Source: Pseudomonas putida (lineage in GTDB: Bacteria > Pseudomonadota > Gammaproteobacteria > Pseudomonadales > Pseudomonadaceae). Taken from it: a stretch of DNA of 64,000 nucleotides. Position numbers and translations under genes: made by a program. Where the stretch lies: contig CP047152.1 of the NCBI GenBank assembly GCA_041879295.1, positions 62,001-126,000 of the forward strand. The letters are read 5' to 3'. Positions within the stretch are counted from its first letter, which is position 1. Each line of letters opens with the position of its first letter. A model generated the notes under the pieces. It made no database searches, was not told the DNA's origin, and saw nothing but the letters and a program-made list of their open reading frames with translations. This document shows positions 28,170 to 38,863 of this stretch, in pieces.

Positions 28170-28484
28170 TCAACCCGCTGCTTTGTTGAGCTTCTTCAGG
28201 AATACGGTCATCTCTTTTTCGGCCTGCTTGTCACCATGGGCCTGCGCCGCCACGATCCCGTCTTCCCACGCCTTGCGCGCCGCCGCCAGGTCGCCCTGCA
28301 ACTGATAGGCCTTGCCCAGCAGCTTCCATGCTGCCGAGTATTTCGGATCCTGCTCTACACAGCGCGCCAGGTGCACTGCTGCTTCAGCGCCGTTGCCTTC
28401 ATCCAGCCAGGCCTTGCCCAGGCCAAACCTCAGCAGCGGGTTATCCACACCTTTGGCCAGCATCTTCTCCAGCGACTCGCGCAT
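28170..28484 (-). CDS. Small tetratricopeptide-repeat protein
   Basis: 104 aa, cytosolic, with about two TPR units (LLRFGLGKAWLDEGNGAEAA; AWKLLGKAYQLQGDLAAARK) and a charged C-terminal helix. TPRs bind partner proteins. It starts 11 bp after the trkA stop, so it is co-transcribed with trkA and follows rsmB-fmt in this order in Pseudomonas. The partner is unknown. Confidence 0.85.
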   Translation of the reverse strand: MRESLEKMLAKGVDNPLLRFGLGKAWLDEGNGAEAAVHLARCVEQDPKYSAAWKLLGKAYQLQGDLAAARKAWEDGIVAAQAHGDKQAEKEMTVFLKKLNKAAG

Positions 28485-28495
28485 GCCCTCTTCTC

Positions 28496-29869
28496 CTAGA
28501 AGAAACTCAAGCCGACGTGGAACAGCTTCTCCACATCGCGAATATGCTTTTTATCCACAACGAAGAGGATCACATGGTCCCCTGATTCGATCATGGTGTC
28601 GTCATGGGCAATCATCACCTCTTCATCACGGATGATCGCACCAATCGTGGTGCCCGGTGGCAGCGTAATGTCCTCGATTGCCTTGCCGACCACCTTGCTC
28701 GACTTCGAGTCCCCGTGTGCCACCGCCTCGATAGCCTCGGCTGCACCACGGCGCAGCGAGTGCACACTGACGATGTCGCCGCGACGGACGTGCGCCAGCA
28801 GGGTGCCGATGGTGGCGAGCTGCGGGCTGATAGCAATGTCGATTTCGCCGCCCTGCACCAGGTCGACATAAGCCGGGTTGTTGATGATGGTCATCACCTT
28901 GCCTGCGCCCAGGCGCTTGGCCAGCAGCGACGACATGATGTTGGCTTCGTCATCGTTGGTCAGGGCCAGGAAAATATCGGCGTCGGCGATGTTCTCTTCG
29001 AGCATCAGGTCTTTGTCCGAGGCGCTGCCTTGCAGGACTACAGTGCTTTCGAGGGTATCGGAGAGGTGGCGACAACGCGCCGGGCTCATCTCGATGATCT
29101 TCACCTGATATCGGCTTTCGATGGCTTCCGCCAGGCGCTCGCCAATCTGCCCGCCGCCGGCGATGACAATGCGTTTATTGGTCTCGTCGATGCGGCGCAG
29201 TTCGCCCATCACCGCGCGGATATCTTTCTTTGCGGCAATGAAGAACACCTCGTCGTCGGCTTCGATCACCGTGTCGCCACGCGGGGTGATCGGCCGGTCG
29301 CGGCGGAAGATGGCTGCCACGCGGGTGTCGACGTTGGGCATGTGCGCACGGATCTGGCGCAATTGCTGGCCGACCAGCGGGCCGCCATAGTAGGCCTTCA
29401 CTGCCACGAGCTGGGCCTTGCCTTCGGCGAAGTCGATCACTTGCAGCGAGCCTGGGTGTTCGATCAGGCGCTTGATGTAATTGGTCACCACCTGCTCGGG
29501 GCTGATCAGAACGTCGACCGGGATATGGTCGTTGTCGAACAGCTCTTCGCGGGTCAGGTAGGACGATTCGCGCACCCGTGCAATCTTGGTCGGGGTATGG
29601 AACAGCGAATAGGCCACCTGGCAGGCAACCATGTTGGTCTCGTCACTGTTGGTTACCGCCACCAGCATGTCGGCGTCGTCGGCACCGGCCTGGCGCAGCA
29701 CCGTCGGCAGTGAGCCGCGGCCCTGGACAGTGCGGATGTCCAGGCGGTCGCCGAGGTCGCGCAGGCGGTCGCCGTCGGTGTCGACCACGGTAATGTCGTT
29801 GGCTTCGCTGGCCAGGTGTTCAGCCAGCGTACCGCCTACCTGCCCTGCGCCGAGGATGATGATCTTCAT
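28496..29869 (-). CDS. trkA: Trk potassium uptake regulatory subunit
   Basis: 457 aa cytosolic NAD-binding regulator of the TrkH/TrkG K+ channel. It has two RCK units in tandem: the first N-domain opens [19 protein letters not shown], and the second Rossmann motif is [18 protein letters not shown] near residue 234. Each is followed by a C-domain. The length equals E. coli TrkA (458). It follows rsmB by 23 bp. Confidence 0.96.
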   Translation of the reverse strand: MKIIILGAGQVGGTLAEHLASEANDITVVDTDGDRLRDLGDRLDIRTVQGRGSLPTVLRQAGADDADMLVAVTNSDETNMVACQVAYSLFHTPTKIARVRESSYLTREELFDNDHIPVDVLISPEQVVTNYIKRLIEHPGSLQVIDFAEGKAQLVAVKAYYGGPLVGQQLRQIRAHMPNVDTRVAAIFRRDRPITPRGDTVIEADDEVFFIAAKKDIRAVMGELRRIDETNKRIVIAGGGQIGERLAEAIESRYQVKIIEMSPARCRHLSDTLESTVVLQGSASDKDLMLEENIADADIFLALTNDDEANIMSSLLAKRLGAGKVMTIINNPAYVDLVQGGEIDIAISPQLATIGTLLAHVRRGDIVSVHSLRRGAAEAIEAVAHGDSKSSKVVGKAIEDITLPPGTTIGAIIRDEEVMIAHDDTMIESGDHVILFVVDKKHIRDVEKLFHVGLSFF

Positions 29870-29892
29870 GCGCTACTCCCTATCCTTTGTTC

Positions 29893-31203
29893 TTATCCGC
29901 GCGAGGCGGCGATCTTGATCAGCTTGGCATAGTAGAAACCGTCGTGGCCGCCTTCCTGGGCCAGCAACTGACGGCCGTGGGGCTGGCGCAGGCCGGCTTC
30001 GGTCGCCAGGTCCAGCTCACGGGCGCCCGGGGTGCGCGCGAGGAAGGCTTTGATCACTTCAGTGTTCTCGGTCGGCAAGGTGGAGCAGGTGGCGTATAGC
30101 AGCATGCCGCCCACTTCCAAGGTCGGCCACAGGGCATCGAGCAGCTCGCCTTGCAGCGTAGCCAAAGCCGGGATGTCGTCGGCTTGGCGGGCCAGCTTGA
30201 TGTCCGGGTGGCGGCGAATTACGCCGGTGGCCGAGCACGGCGCGTCGAGCAGAATGCGCTGGAATGGCTTGCCGTCCCACCAGCTGGCAGTGTCGCGTGC
30301 ATCGCAGGCGATCAGCTCGGCGTCCAGCTGCAGGCGGTCGAGGTTTTCTCGCACGCGGGTCAGCCGCTTGGCTTCGAGATCGATGGCCACCATGTGCGCC
30401 AGGCCAGCCTCGGCCTCCAGCAGGTGGCAGGTTTTGCCGCCCGGTGCGCAGCAAGCATCGAGCACGCGTTGGCCTGGGGCCAGTTCCAGTAGGTCGGCAG
30501 ATAGCTGCGCAGCTTCGTCCTGCACGCTCACCCAGCCTTCGGCGAAGCCTGGCAGGCCGCGCACGTCACAGGCTTCGGCCAGTACGATGCCATCCCGGCT
30601 GTACTGGCATGCGCTGGCGCCAATGCCGGCTTCGGCCAGCAGTGCCAAGTAGGCATCGCGGCTATGGTGACGGCGATTGACCCGCAAAATCATCGGCGGG
30701 TGGGCATTGTTGGCGGCGCAGATGGCTTCCCACTGCTCTGGCCAGAAGGCTTTCAGCGCCTTCTGCAACCAGCGCGGGTGGGCGGTACGCACCACCGGGT
30801 CGCGCTCCATGCCGGCGAGCAGTTCCTCGCCTTCGCGCTGTGCTCGGCGCAGCACGGCATTGAGCAAGCCCTTGGCCCACGGCTTCTTCAGTTTGTCGGC
30901 ACAGCCCACGGTCTCGCCGATGGCTGCATGGGCCGGAATACGGGTGTAGAACAGCTGGTACAGGCCGACCAGCAGCAGCGCCTGAACATCGGCATCGGCT
31001 GCCTTGAAGGGCTTTTGCAACAGCTGTGCGGCCAACAGGTCAAGGCGTGGCTGCCAGCGTGCGGTGCCGAACGCCAGGTCCTGGGTCAGGGCGCGGTCGC
31101 GTTCATCTACCTTGTCCAGTTGCGCCGGCAGCGAGCTGTTCAGCGAAGCCTTGCCGCTGAGCACAGCGGCAAGCGCACGGGCGGCGGCGAGGCGTGGGTT
31201 CAT
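29893..31203 (-). CDS. rsmB: 16S rRNA m5C967 methyltransferase
   Basis: 436 aa enzyme (also called Sun/RsmB) that methylates C967 of 16S rRNA. The order is an N-terminal NusB-like RNA-binding domain (about 1-140), then the SAM domain with [17 protein letters not shown], and the two catalytic cysteines in [10 protein letters not shown] and [12 protein letters not shown]. The start overlaps the fmt stop by four bases (31200-31203). The length is close to E. coli RsmB (429). Confidence 0.96.
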   Translation of the reverse strand: MNPRLAAARALAAVLSGKASLNSSLPAQLDKVDERDRALTQDLAFGTARWQPRLDLLAAQLLQKPFKAADADVQALLLVGLYQLFYTRIPAHAAIGETVGCADKLKKPWAKGLLNAVLRRAQREGEELLAGMERDPVVRTAHPRWLQKALKAFWPEQWEAICAANNAHPPMILRVNRRHHSRDAYLALLAEAGIGASACQYSRDGIVLAEACDVRGLPGFAEGWVSVQDEAAQLSADLLELAPGQRVLDACCAPGGKTCHLLEAEAGLAHMVAIDLEAKRLTRVRENLDRLQLDAELIACDARDTASWWDGKPFQRILLDAPCSATGVIRRHPDIKLARQADDIPALATLQGELLDALWPTLEVGGMLLYATCSTLPTENTEVIKAFLARTPGARELDLATEAGLRQPHGRQLLAQEGGHDGFYYAKLIKIAASRG

Positions 31204-32132
31204 TGGCCCAGCACCTTGCCGGCGGCAAACTTCTCGCGGCGGCTGTTGAACAGGTCACTGAAGCTCAATGCCTTGCCACCAGGCAGTTGCAGGCGGGTCA
31301 GGCTCAGGGCTTGGTCACCGCACGCAACTACGAGGCCGTCCTTGCTGGCGGAAAGTATCTCGCCCGGGGCGCCTTGGCCTGTGGACAGGTTGGCGGCCAG
31401 CACCTTTACGCTTTCACCATCCAGGGAGCTGTGGCACACCGGCCATGGGTTGAAGGCACGGATCAGGCGTTCCAGTTCGACCGCCGGGCGGGTCCAGTCG
31501 ATACGTGCTTCGTCCTTGTTCAGTTTGTGCGCGTAGGTGGCCAGGGCATCATCCTGTACTTCACCTTGCAGCGAACCGTCTGCCAGGCCGGCGATGGCCT
31601 GAACGACTGCGGGCGGGCCCATTTCGGCCAGGCGATCGTGCAAGGTGCCGCCGGTGTCCTCGGCGCTGATCGGGGTGACTACCTTGAGCAGCATCGGGCC
31701 GGTGTCCAGGCCAGCTTCCATGCGCATTACGGTCACGCCGCTTTCGGCGTCGCCGGCTTCCACGGCACGCTGGATCGGCGCCGCACCGCGCCAGCGTGGC
31801 AGCAGGGAGGCGTGGCTGTTGATGCAGCCCAGGCGCGGGATATCCAGCACCACCTGTGGCAGGATCAGGCCGTAGGCGACCACTACCATCAGGTCGGGTT
31901 TCAGTGCGGCCAGTTCGGCCTGCGCATCGGCGTCGCGCAGGGTCTGCGGCTGGAACACCGGGATGTCATGGGCCACTGCCAGTGCCTTGACCGCACTTGG
32001 CATCAGCTTCTGTCCACGACCGGCGGGGCGGTCGGGCTGGGTGTAGACGGCCACGATCTCGTAGGGGCTGTCGAGCAGGGCCTTGAGGTGTTCGGCGGCA
32101 AACTCTGGAGTGCCTGCAAAGACGATGCGCAT
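31200..32132 (-). CDS. fmt: Methionyl-tRNA formyltransferase
   Basis: 310 aa enzyme that formylates initiator Met-tRNA with 10-formyl-THF. The N-terminal formyltransferase domain has [16 protein letters not shown] and the catalytic [17 protein letters not shown]; the C-terminal OB-like domain binds tRNA. It lies 60 bp downstream of def, with an intrinsic hairpin between them, and overlaps rsmB. Confidence 0.97.
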   Translation of the reverse strand: MRIVFAGTPEFAAEHLKALLDSPYEIVAVYTQPDRPAGRGQKLMPSAVKALAVAHDIPVFQPQTLRDADAQAELAALKPDLMVVVAYGLILPQVVLDIPRLGCINSHASLLPRWRGAAPIQRAVEAGDAESGVTVMRMEAGLDTGPMLLKVVTPISAEDTGGTLHDRLAEMGPPAVVQAIAGLADGSLQGEVQDDALATYAHKLNKDEARIDWTRPAVELERLIRAFNPWPVCHSSLDGESVKVLAANLSTGQGAPGEILSASKDGLVVACGDQALSLTRLQLPGGKALSFSDLFNSRREKFAAGKVLGQ

Positions 32133-32149
32133 GGAGTTCTCGCTTCAAA

Positions 32150-32177
32150 AAAGAAAAAGGCTTGCCGGAGCAAGCCT
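32150..32177 (-). terminator. Intrinsic terminator between def and fmt
   Basis: On the minus strand AGGCTTG-CTCCGG-CAAGCCT is followed by TTTTCTTTTTT. It lies only 15 bp after def and 18 bp before fmt, so it would uncouple def from fmt, or act as a partial attenuator. Confidence 0.8.
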
Positions 32178-32192
32178 TCAGGAAGGTAGGGA

Positions 32193-32699
32193 TCAGGCTT
32201 GCTGGCGGTGCTGCTTTTCCAGCTTCTTCTTGATCCGGTCGCGCTTGAGCTGCGACAGGTAGTCGACGAACAGCTTGCCGTTGAGGTGGTCGAATTCGTG
32301 CTGTACGCACACCGCCAGCAGGCCTTCGCATTCCAGTTCGAACGGCTTGCCGTCGCGGTCCTGGGCCTTGACCCGGACACGCAGCGGGCGGTCGACGTTT
32401 TCGTAGAAGCCCGGTACCGACAGGCAGCCCTCCTGGTACTGGCCCATGTCATGGGTCAGCTCTTCGACCGACGGGTTGATGAAGACGCGCGGTTCGCTGC
32501 GGTCTTCGCTGAGGTCCATGACCACAACCTGCTTGTGCACGTTCACCTGGGTAGCGGCCAGGCCGATGCCAGGGGCTTCGTACATGGTTTCAAACATGTC
32601 GTCGATCAGCTGACGCAGGGCGTCGTCGAACTCCGTCACCGGTTTGGCGAGGGTGCGCAGGCGCGGGTCCGGGAATTCGAGAATGTTCAAGATGGCCAT
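32193..32699 (-). CDS. def: Peptide deformylase
   Basis: 168 aa metalloenzyme that removes the N-formyl group from new proteins. All three motifs are present: [18 protein letters not shown] (Cys metal ligand) and HEFDHLNG (two His ligands and catalytic Glu). The length matches E. coli Def (169). It lies just upstream of fmt, the enzyme that adds the same formyl group, and is divergent from dprA. Confidence 0.97.
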
Positions 32700-32851
32700 A
32701 AGGTCAGGCAGTCACTGTGCGTTCGGTTGAAAACTGAGCACACATAATAAAGGGAAACGGGGATTTCGGCACCTGGCAAGCTCGTCTAGGGTGACTATGG
32801 GCTTGATAGCCCCCAGTCAATGGACAGCTTTTCAAAGTGTTACTCACAGAG

Positions 32852-32860
32852 TTATCCACA
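32852..32860 (+). other. DnaA box in the def/dprA intergenic region
   Basis: A perfect TTATCCACA in the divergent promoter region. Here, in many Pseudomonas genomes, a LysM-domain gene lies between def and dprA; only about 200 bp are present in this window and I see no remnant. Confidence 0.6.
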
Positions 32861-32905
32861 GCTTGTGCCACGTAAATAGCCCTGTTTCGATCAAGGATGA
32901 TCTCA

Positions 32906-34003
32906 ATGCCCAGTCACCATTCGTCGCCCTGCCCGCCTGCCGAACTGGAGGCACGCTTACGCCTGCATCGCCTCCCCGAGGCTGGATTGCGGCGCTTTCG
33001 AACGTTGCTCGAAGCCTTCGGCAGTGCCTCCTCTGCGCTCAGTGCTCCCGCTTCGGCCTGGCGAGCGTTGGGCATCCCCCAAGCTACCATCGATGCCCGG
33101 CGCAGTGCCGAGGTACGCGATAGCGCACTGGCCGCAATGGCTTGGCTGGAGCGCCCTGGCCAGCATTTGCTGATGTGGGACGGCCCAGACTACCCAGCCT
33201 TGCTGGCAGAAATCGACGATGCCCCGCCGCTGCTTTTTGTCGCTGGCGAACCTGCCTTGCTCGATCGTCCTCAGCTGGCGATCGTGGGCAGCAGACGTGC
33301 CACACCCCCGGCGCTCGACACCGCCCGGGCATTTTCCCGCTACCTCGCGCAGGCTGGTTTCACCATTACCAGCGGGCTGGCGGTAGGTGTCGACGGTGCC
33401 GCTCATCGGGCCGCGTTGCAGGCTGGCGGCGGCACGATTGCCGTGCTCGGCACGGGGTTGCAAAAACTTTATCCACAGCGGCATCGGGACCTTGCGCAGG
33501 CGATGATCGACAATGGCAGTGCGCTGGTTTCCGAGTATCCCCTGGATGCCGGGCCGCTGCCCGGCAACTTCCCACGGCGCAACCGCATCATCAGTGGGCT
33601 GTCGCTCGGTGTGCTGGTGGTCGAGGCGAGCCTCGCCAGCGGCTCGCTGATCACGGCGCGTCTGGCGGCGGAACAAGGCCGCGAGGTGTACGCCATTCCG
33701 GGCTCCATTCATCACCCGGGGGCCAAGGGGTGTCACCAGCTGATTCGTGATGGGGCGCTGCTGGTGGAAACTGTGGAGCAGATCCTGGAAAGCTTGCAGG
33801 GTTGGCAGAACCTGCCGCCTGCGGTTGTGGACAGATTTGACCATCCCCTGCTTGCCCTGCTGCATGCCGCACCCCAGACCAGTGAAAGCCTGGCCCACTG
33901 TAGCGAGCTGCCATTGGCCGACGTGCTGGCGCAGTTGACCGAGCTGGAGCTGGAAGGCCGGGTCAGCAATGAAGCCGGGCGTTGGTTTGCCCGCGCGGGC
34001 TAA
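32906..34003 (+). CDS. dprA: DNA-processing protein DprA (Smf)
   Basis: 365 aa cytosolic protein that binds single-stranded DNA and loads RecA during transformation. The Rossmann-type domain has VGSRRATPPALDTAR, TSGLAVGVDGAAHR, FPRRNRIISGLS and VVEASLASGSLITAR, the DprA hallmarks. The N-terminal SAM-like region and a C-terminal winged helix (about 300-365) are also present. The ATG at 32906 has AAGGA 8 bases upstream, better than the ATG at 32897. It carries an internal DnaA box at 33469-33477. Confidence 0.95.
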   Translation: MPSHHSSPCPPAELEARLRLHRLPEAGLRRFRTLLEAFGSASSALSAPASAWRALGIPQATIDARRSAEVRDSALAAMAWLERPGQHLLMWDGPDYPALLAEIDDAPPLLFVAGEPALLDRPQLAIVGSRRATPPALDTARAFSRYLAQAGFTITSGLAVGVDGAAHRAALQAGGGTIAVLGTGLQKLYPQRHRDLAQAMIDNGSALVSEYPLDAGPLPGNFPRRNRIISGLSLGVLVVEASLASGSLITARLAAEQGREVYAIPGSIHHPGAKGCHQLIRDGALLVETVEQILESLQGWQNLPPAVVDRFDHPLLALLHAAPQTSESLAHCSELPLADVLAQLTELELEGRVSNEAGRWFARAG

Positions 34004-34045
34004 GTACACTGCTCACATGCAAGGTATATAGGCGGAGAAACAGCA

Positions 34046-34603
34046 ATGGTGAGCAGTTTTCGTGTGCAACAAGCCGCACGTGAGATCCGGGCGGGCGCGG
34101 TGATCGCCTACCCGACGGAAGCGGTCTGGGGCCTGGGCTGCGACCCATGGAACGAGGATGCGGTGTATCGCCTGCTGGCGCTGAAGTCGCGTCCTGTGGA
34201 TAAAGGGCTGATTCTGATCGCTGACAATATCCGTCAGTTCGACTTCCTGTTCGAGGACTTCCCCGAAGACTGGATCGACCGCATGAGCAGCACCTGGCCG
34301 GGGCCGAACACCTGGCTGGTGCCGCACCAGGACCTGTTGCCCGAATGGGTGACCGGGCAGCATGACACGGTGGCGCTGCGGGTCAGTGATCACCCGGTGG
34401 TGCGTGAGCTGTGCGCGCTGGTGGGGCCGTTGATTTCCACCTCGTGCAACCCTGGCGGGCGCCCGGCGGCGAAGACCCGGTTGCGGGTTGAGCAGTACTT
34501 CCATGGCCAGTTGGACCTGGTGCTGGGTGGCGCTCTGGGCGGGCGGAAGAACCCGAGTGTGATTCGCAACCTGGCAACCGGCGAAGTTGTTCGGCCGGGC
34601 TGA
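34046..34603 (+). CDS. tsaC: Threonylcarbamoyl-AMP synthase (TsaC/YrdC)
   Basis: 185 aa enzyme that makes L-threonylcarbamoyl-AMP from Thr, bicarbonate and ATP, the first step of t6A37 tRNA modification. The KxR/SxN basic pocket is represented by [16 protein letters not shown], and the nucleotide region by [12 protein letters not shown]. The length equals E. coli TsaC (190). It follows dprA by 42 bp, as in other Pseudomonas. The ATG at 34046 has GGCGGAG about 9 bases upstream. Confidence 0.95.
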   Translation: MVSSFRVQQAAREIRAGAVIAYPTEAVWGLGCDPWNEDAVYRLLALKSRPVDKGLILIADNIRQFDFLFEDFPEDWIDRMSSTWPGPNTWLVPHQDLLPEWVTGQHDTVALRVSDHPVVRELCALVGPLISTSCNPGGRPAAKTRLRVEQYFHGQLDLVLGGALGGRKNPSVIRNLATGEVVRPG

Positions 34604-34706
34604 CATCTTTCCACAAGCCTTCCGCAGATTTTTCTGATTTGTCTCGGTTGGCGGGCGATTGTGTGAGGGCTGACGGGTGCCTGCCTTGAAGCTCTCTTCG
34701 CCTATG

Positions 34707-34931
34707 AGATCGAGCGCCGCCCGCGCGGCGCATCGCGAGCTGCGCTCGCTCCTACGTTTGTTTTTGGCCAGGAACGCCTGTCACAGGCGCGCGCGACCGC
34801 CTTGTTTTTACGATGCGATCTTGAGCCATACGCCAAAGCGTTCGCGCGCAAATGGCACAGAAATAATTGGCCCGAAACAAACGTAGGAGCGAGCGCAGCT
34901 CGCGATGCGCCGCGCGGGCGGCGCTCGATCT
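34707..34931. repeat. 57-bp perfect inverted repeat with 111-base spacer
   Basis: The left arm 34707-34763 and the right arm 34875-34931 are exact reverse complements. The arms begin AGATCGAGCGCCGCC and end near CCTACGTTTGTTT. Each contains the GCTCGCTCCTACG motif related to REP tails, but the arms are far longer than the REPs elsewhere in the window. Short frames in and across the arms look like chance. It may be a BIME of another REP class or a non-autonomous mobile element. Confidence 0.9.
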
Positions 34932-35028
34932 GCGCGACACCACAGAAACCAAGGCGAGCGCCTGGTTGCCGTTACGCGGTCTGCGTGCGCCAAATCGATT
35001 GAGGGGGTGGCCTAGGCCCTATCGCCCG

Positions 35029-35055
35029 AAAAAACAAAGGCCGCATAAGCGGCCC
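35029..35055 (-). terminator. Minus-strand intrinsic terminator of an unassigned transcript
   Basis: On the minus strand GGCCGC-TTAT-GCGGCC is followed by TTTGTTTTTT (35038 down to 35029). No recognised gene ends here on that strand, so it should belong to a small RNA or short ORF coming from about 35100-35250. Confidence 0.75.
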
Positions 35056-35072
35056 AAATGGTAAGGATGTAC

Positions 35073-35147
35073 TCACCCGGATAACTTGAGTTCAGCCGAC
35101 GCACCAGTACAACCTGAAGCAGAAACGCTTCGCTTCCAAACCTGCAT
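35073..35147 (-). ncRNA. Possible small transcript or 24-codon ORF before the terminator
   Basis: On the minus strand an ATG at 35147 opens 24 codons (MQVWKRSVSASG..) that end 18 bp before the hairpin. No clear ribosome site was seen and no family is known. The strong terminator is the main evidence that this strand is transcribed; it could be an sRNA rather than a peptide. The limits of the transcript are not known. Confidence 0.3.
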
Positions 35148-35354
35148 GGTCAAGGCAGTGCCCTTTCTATCGCGTGCTGTGCATGCGCCTCCTGTTGCCA
35201 TTTGCGTGATCAGGGTTTTCTGATTTTTGCCAAAATGGCTGTCCAGCTGGTCACTTCGGAAATATCCTACGAACCGCGTCTCCTTCCATCACCTTCTAAG
35301 TGGGAACCTCTGCCTCTAGGCTCTATCCGTCGCCGAATAACTTGGCGATCGGGT

Positions 35355-35452
35355 GTGGTAGCCCGGATGCATTTTTTCCATGACAGTCTATGGTGGCTGT
35401 GCGTGGGAGGCTTTCGAGCCTGCCTGGATTGGAAAATGCCCGGGTCTACCAC
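35355..35452 (+). ncRNA. Structured leader before the DUF3077-like gene
   Basis: The arms 35355-35380 (GTGGTAGCCCGGATGCATTT..) and 35430-35452 (TGGAAAATGCCCGGGTCTAC..) pair over about 22 positions with small bulges. Inside is a second hairpin AGGCT-TTCG-AGCCT (35408-35421) with a UUCG tetraloop, a strong RNA-folding signal. It ends 66 bp before the gene start. It could be a cis-regulatory RNA; a DNA repeat is the alternative. Confidence 0.5.
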
Positions 35453-35517
35453 CTCGCGTACAGTCGCCACCCATTCACGTGGTAGTGAAGGTTGGCGGCC
35501 TTGAGGAGCATTTTCCA

Positions 35518-35835
35518 ATGATGAAGAAAATAGTCCCCGATCCACCTCTCCCATGCACCTCCACCCGCCCCTTCGGCCGCTGCGATGCCGGCCACGATCC
35601 ACTCTTCACCGTCAACCCAAACATTTCTGCCGAGGACGCTCTGGTCCACGTAGCCCTTTACCTGCGCAGCGCTTACGAAACCGGCTACAAAGCTTTGGAC
35701 TACATGCGTGAAGAAGGCCGTGGCATGTTCTGGTCGAACCTGCATGCGATTGAAATGGCAGAGGGTGTGATCGAGGCGATATTCGATGGCATCGAGTCGA
35801 CTTCATTGCCGTCACGCCCAGCCTCCAAGGCATAG
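35518..35835 (+). CDS. DUF3077-type Pseudomonas protein
   Basis: 105 aa soluble protein. The start MMKKIVPDPPLP and the body (FTVNPNISAEDALVHVALYLRSAYETGY, then MFWSNLHAIEMAEGVIEAI) match a small Pseudomonas family that I recall as DUF3077; family members occur in several copies per genome and their function is unknown. The ATG at 35518 has GAGGAG about 9 bases upstream. An in-frame upstream extension (to 35380) runs through the structured leader and is not believed. Confidence 0.8.
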   Translation: MMKKIVPDPPLPCTSTRPFGRCDAGHDPLFTVNPNISAEDALVHVALYLRSAYETGYKALDYMREEGRGMFWSNLHAIEMAEGVIEAIFDGIESTSLPSRPASKA

Positions 35836-35861
35836 CGCTGCTATCGAGGCCGACTCAGTAC

Positions 35862-35948
35862 CTGTGGGAGCGGGCTTGCCCGCGAACACCGGCAAAGCCG
35901 GTGCCATCCATCGCGGTGGCTTCTTCGCGGGTAAACCCGCTCCTACAG
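35862..35948. repeat. BIME (REP pair) after the DUF3077-like gene
   Basis: CTGTGGGAGCGGGCTTGCCC.. (35862-35886) faces TTCGCGGGTAAACCCGCTCC.. (35924-35948). An extra small hairpin ACCGGC-AAA-GCCGGT lies between them. It separates the convergent DUF3077-like and qor genes. Confidence 0.92.
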
Positions 35949-35962
35949 GGAATGTGTGTGGC

Positions 35963-37986
<2,024 letters not shown>

Positions 37987-37989
37987 GCC

Positions 37990-37998
37990 TGTGGATAA
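37990..37998 (-). other. DnaA box between hemF and aroE
   Basis: TGTGGATAA, a perfect DnaA box in minus orientation, lies just after the hemF stop and 14 bp before the aroE start. Confidence 0.55.
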
Positions 37999-38011
37999 AC
38001 AAGGAGCCGTC

Positions 38012-38836
38012 ATGGACCAGTACGTCGTTTTTGGTAACCCCATCGGCCACAGCAAGTCGCCGCTGATCCACCGCCTGTTCGCCGAGCAGACCGGTCAGGA
38101 CCTGGAATATGCCACTCTGCTGGCGCCGCTGGACGAGTTCAGCGACTGCGCGCGCGGCTTCTTCAAGCAAGGCAGTGGCGGCAACGTCACCGTGCCGTTC
38201 AAGGAAGAGGCTTACCGCCTGTGCGACAGCCTGACCCCGCGTGCCCGGCGCGCTGGCGCAGTGAACACGCTGAGCAAGCTGGCTGATGGCACCCTGCAGG
38301 GCGACAACACCGATGGCGCTGGCCTGGTGCGCGACCTGACGGTGAATGCCGGGGTCGAGCTGGCGGGCAAGCGCATTCTCATCCTCGGTGCCGGTGGCGC
38401 CGTGCGCGGCGTGCTGGAGCCTATTCTGGCGCACAAGCCGCAGTCGCTGGTGATTGCCAACCGTACCGTTGAAAAGGCCGAGCAGCTGGCGCGTGAGTTC
38501 GATGAATTGGGGCCGGTGGTGGCCAGCGGGTTTGCCTGGTTACAGGAACCTGTGGATGTGATCATCAATGCCACCTCGGCGAGCCTGGCCGGGGAAATGC
38601 CGCCGATTGCCGACAGCCTGGTCGAGGCGGGTCGTACGGTTTGCTACGACATGATGTATGGCAAAGAGCCGACGCCGTTTTGCCAGTGGGCTACCAAGCT
38701 GGGGGCTGCCAAGGTACTGGATGGGTTGGGGATGCTGGCTGAACAGGCGGCTGAAGCCTTCTTTATCTGGCGTGGCGTGAGGCCCGATACGGCGCCGGTA
38801 TTGGCCGAACTGCGTCGGCAACTTGCCAGGGGCTGA
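38012..38836 (+). CDS. aroE: Shikimate dehydrogenase
   Basis: 274 aa NADP enzyme that reduces 3-dehydroshikimate in aromatic amino acid synthesis. The substrate region is [13 protein letters not shown] with the NVTVPFKE lysine; [11 protein letters not shown] and [11 protein letters not shown] (NADP motif) follow. The ATG at 38012 ([10 protein letters not shown]) has AAGGAG 5 bases upstream. The gap to hemF is only 25 bp, so the two are co-transcribed. Confidence 0.97.
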   Translation: MDQYVVFGNPIGHSKSPLIHRLFAEQTGQDLEYATLLAPLDEFSDCARGFFKQGSGGNVTVPFKEEAYRLCDSLTPRARRAGAVNTLSKLADGTLQGDNTDGAGLVRDLTVNAGVELAGKRILILGAGGAVRGVLEPILAHKPQSLVIANRTVEKAEQLAREFDELGPVVASGFAWLQEPVDVIINATSASLAGEMPPIADSLVEAGRTVCYDMMYGKEPTPFCQWATKLGAAKVLDGLGMLAEQAAEAFFIWRGVRPDTAPVLAELRRQLARG

Positions 38837-38863
38837 GATTGCAGGGCCGCTTTGTGGCCCCAA

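Noticed and set aside
28604..29713. 369-codon frame antisense to trkA
   Set aside because: TrkA is fully supported on the minus strand.
34677..35064. Several short ORFs across the 57-bp inverted repeat
   Set aside because: They are made by the repeat arms, read alike on both strands and have no start signals.
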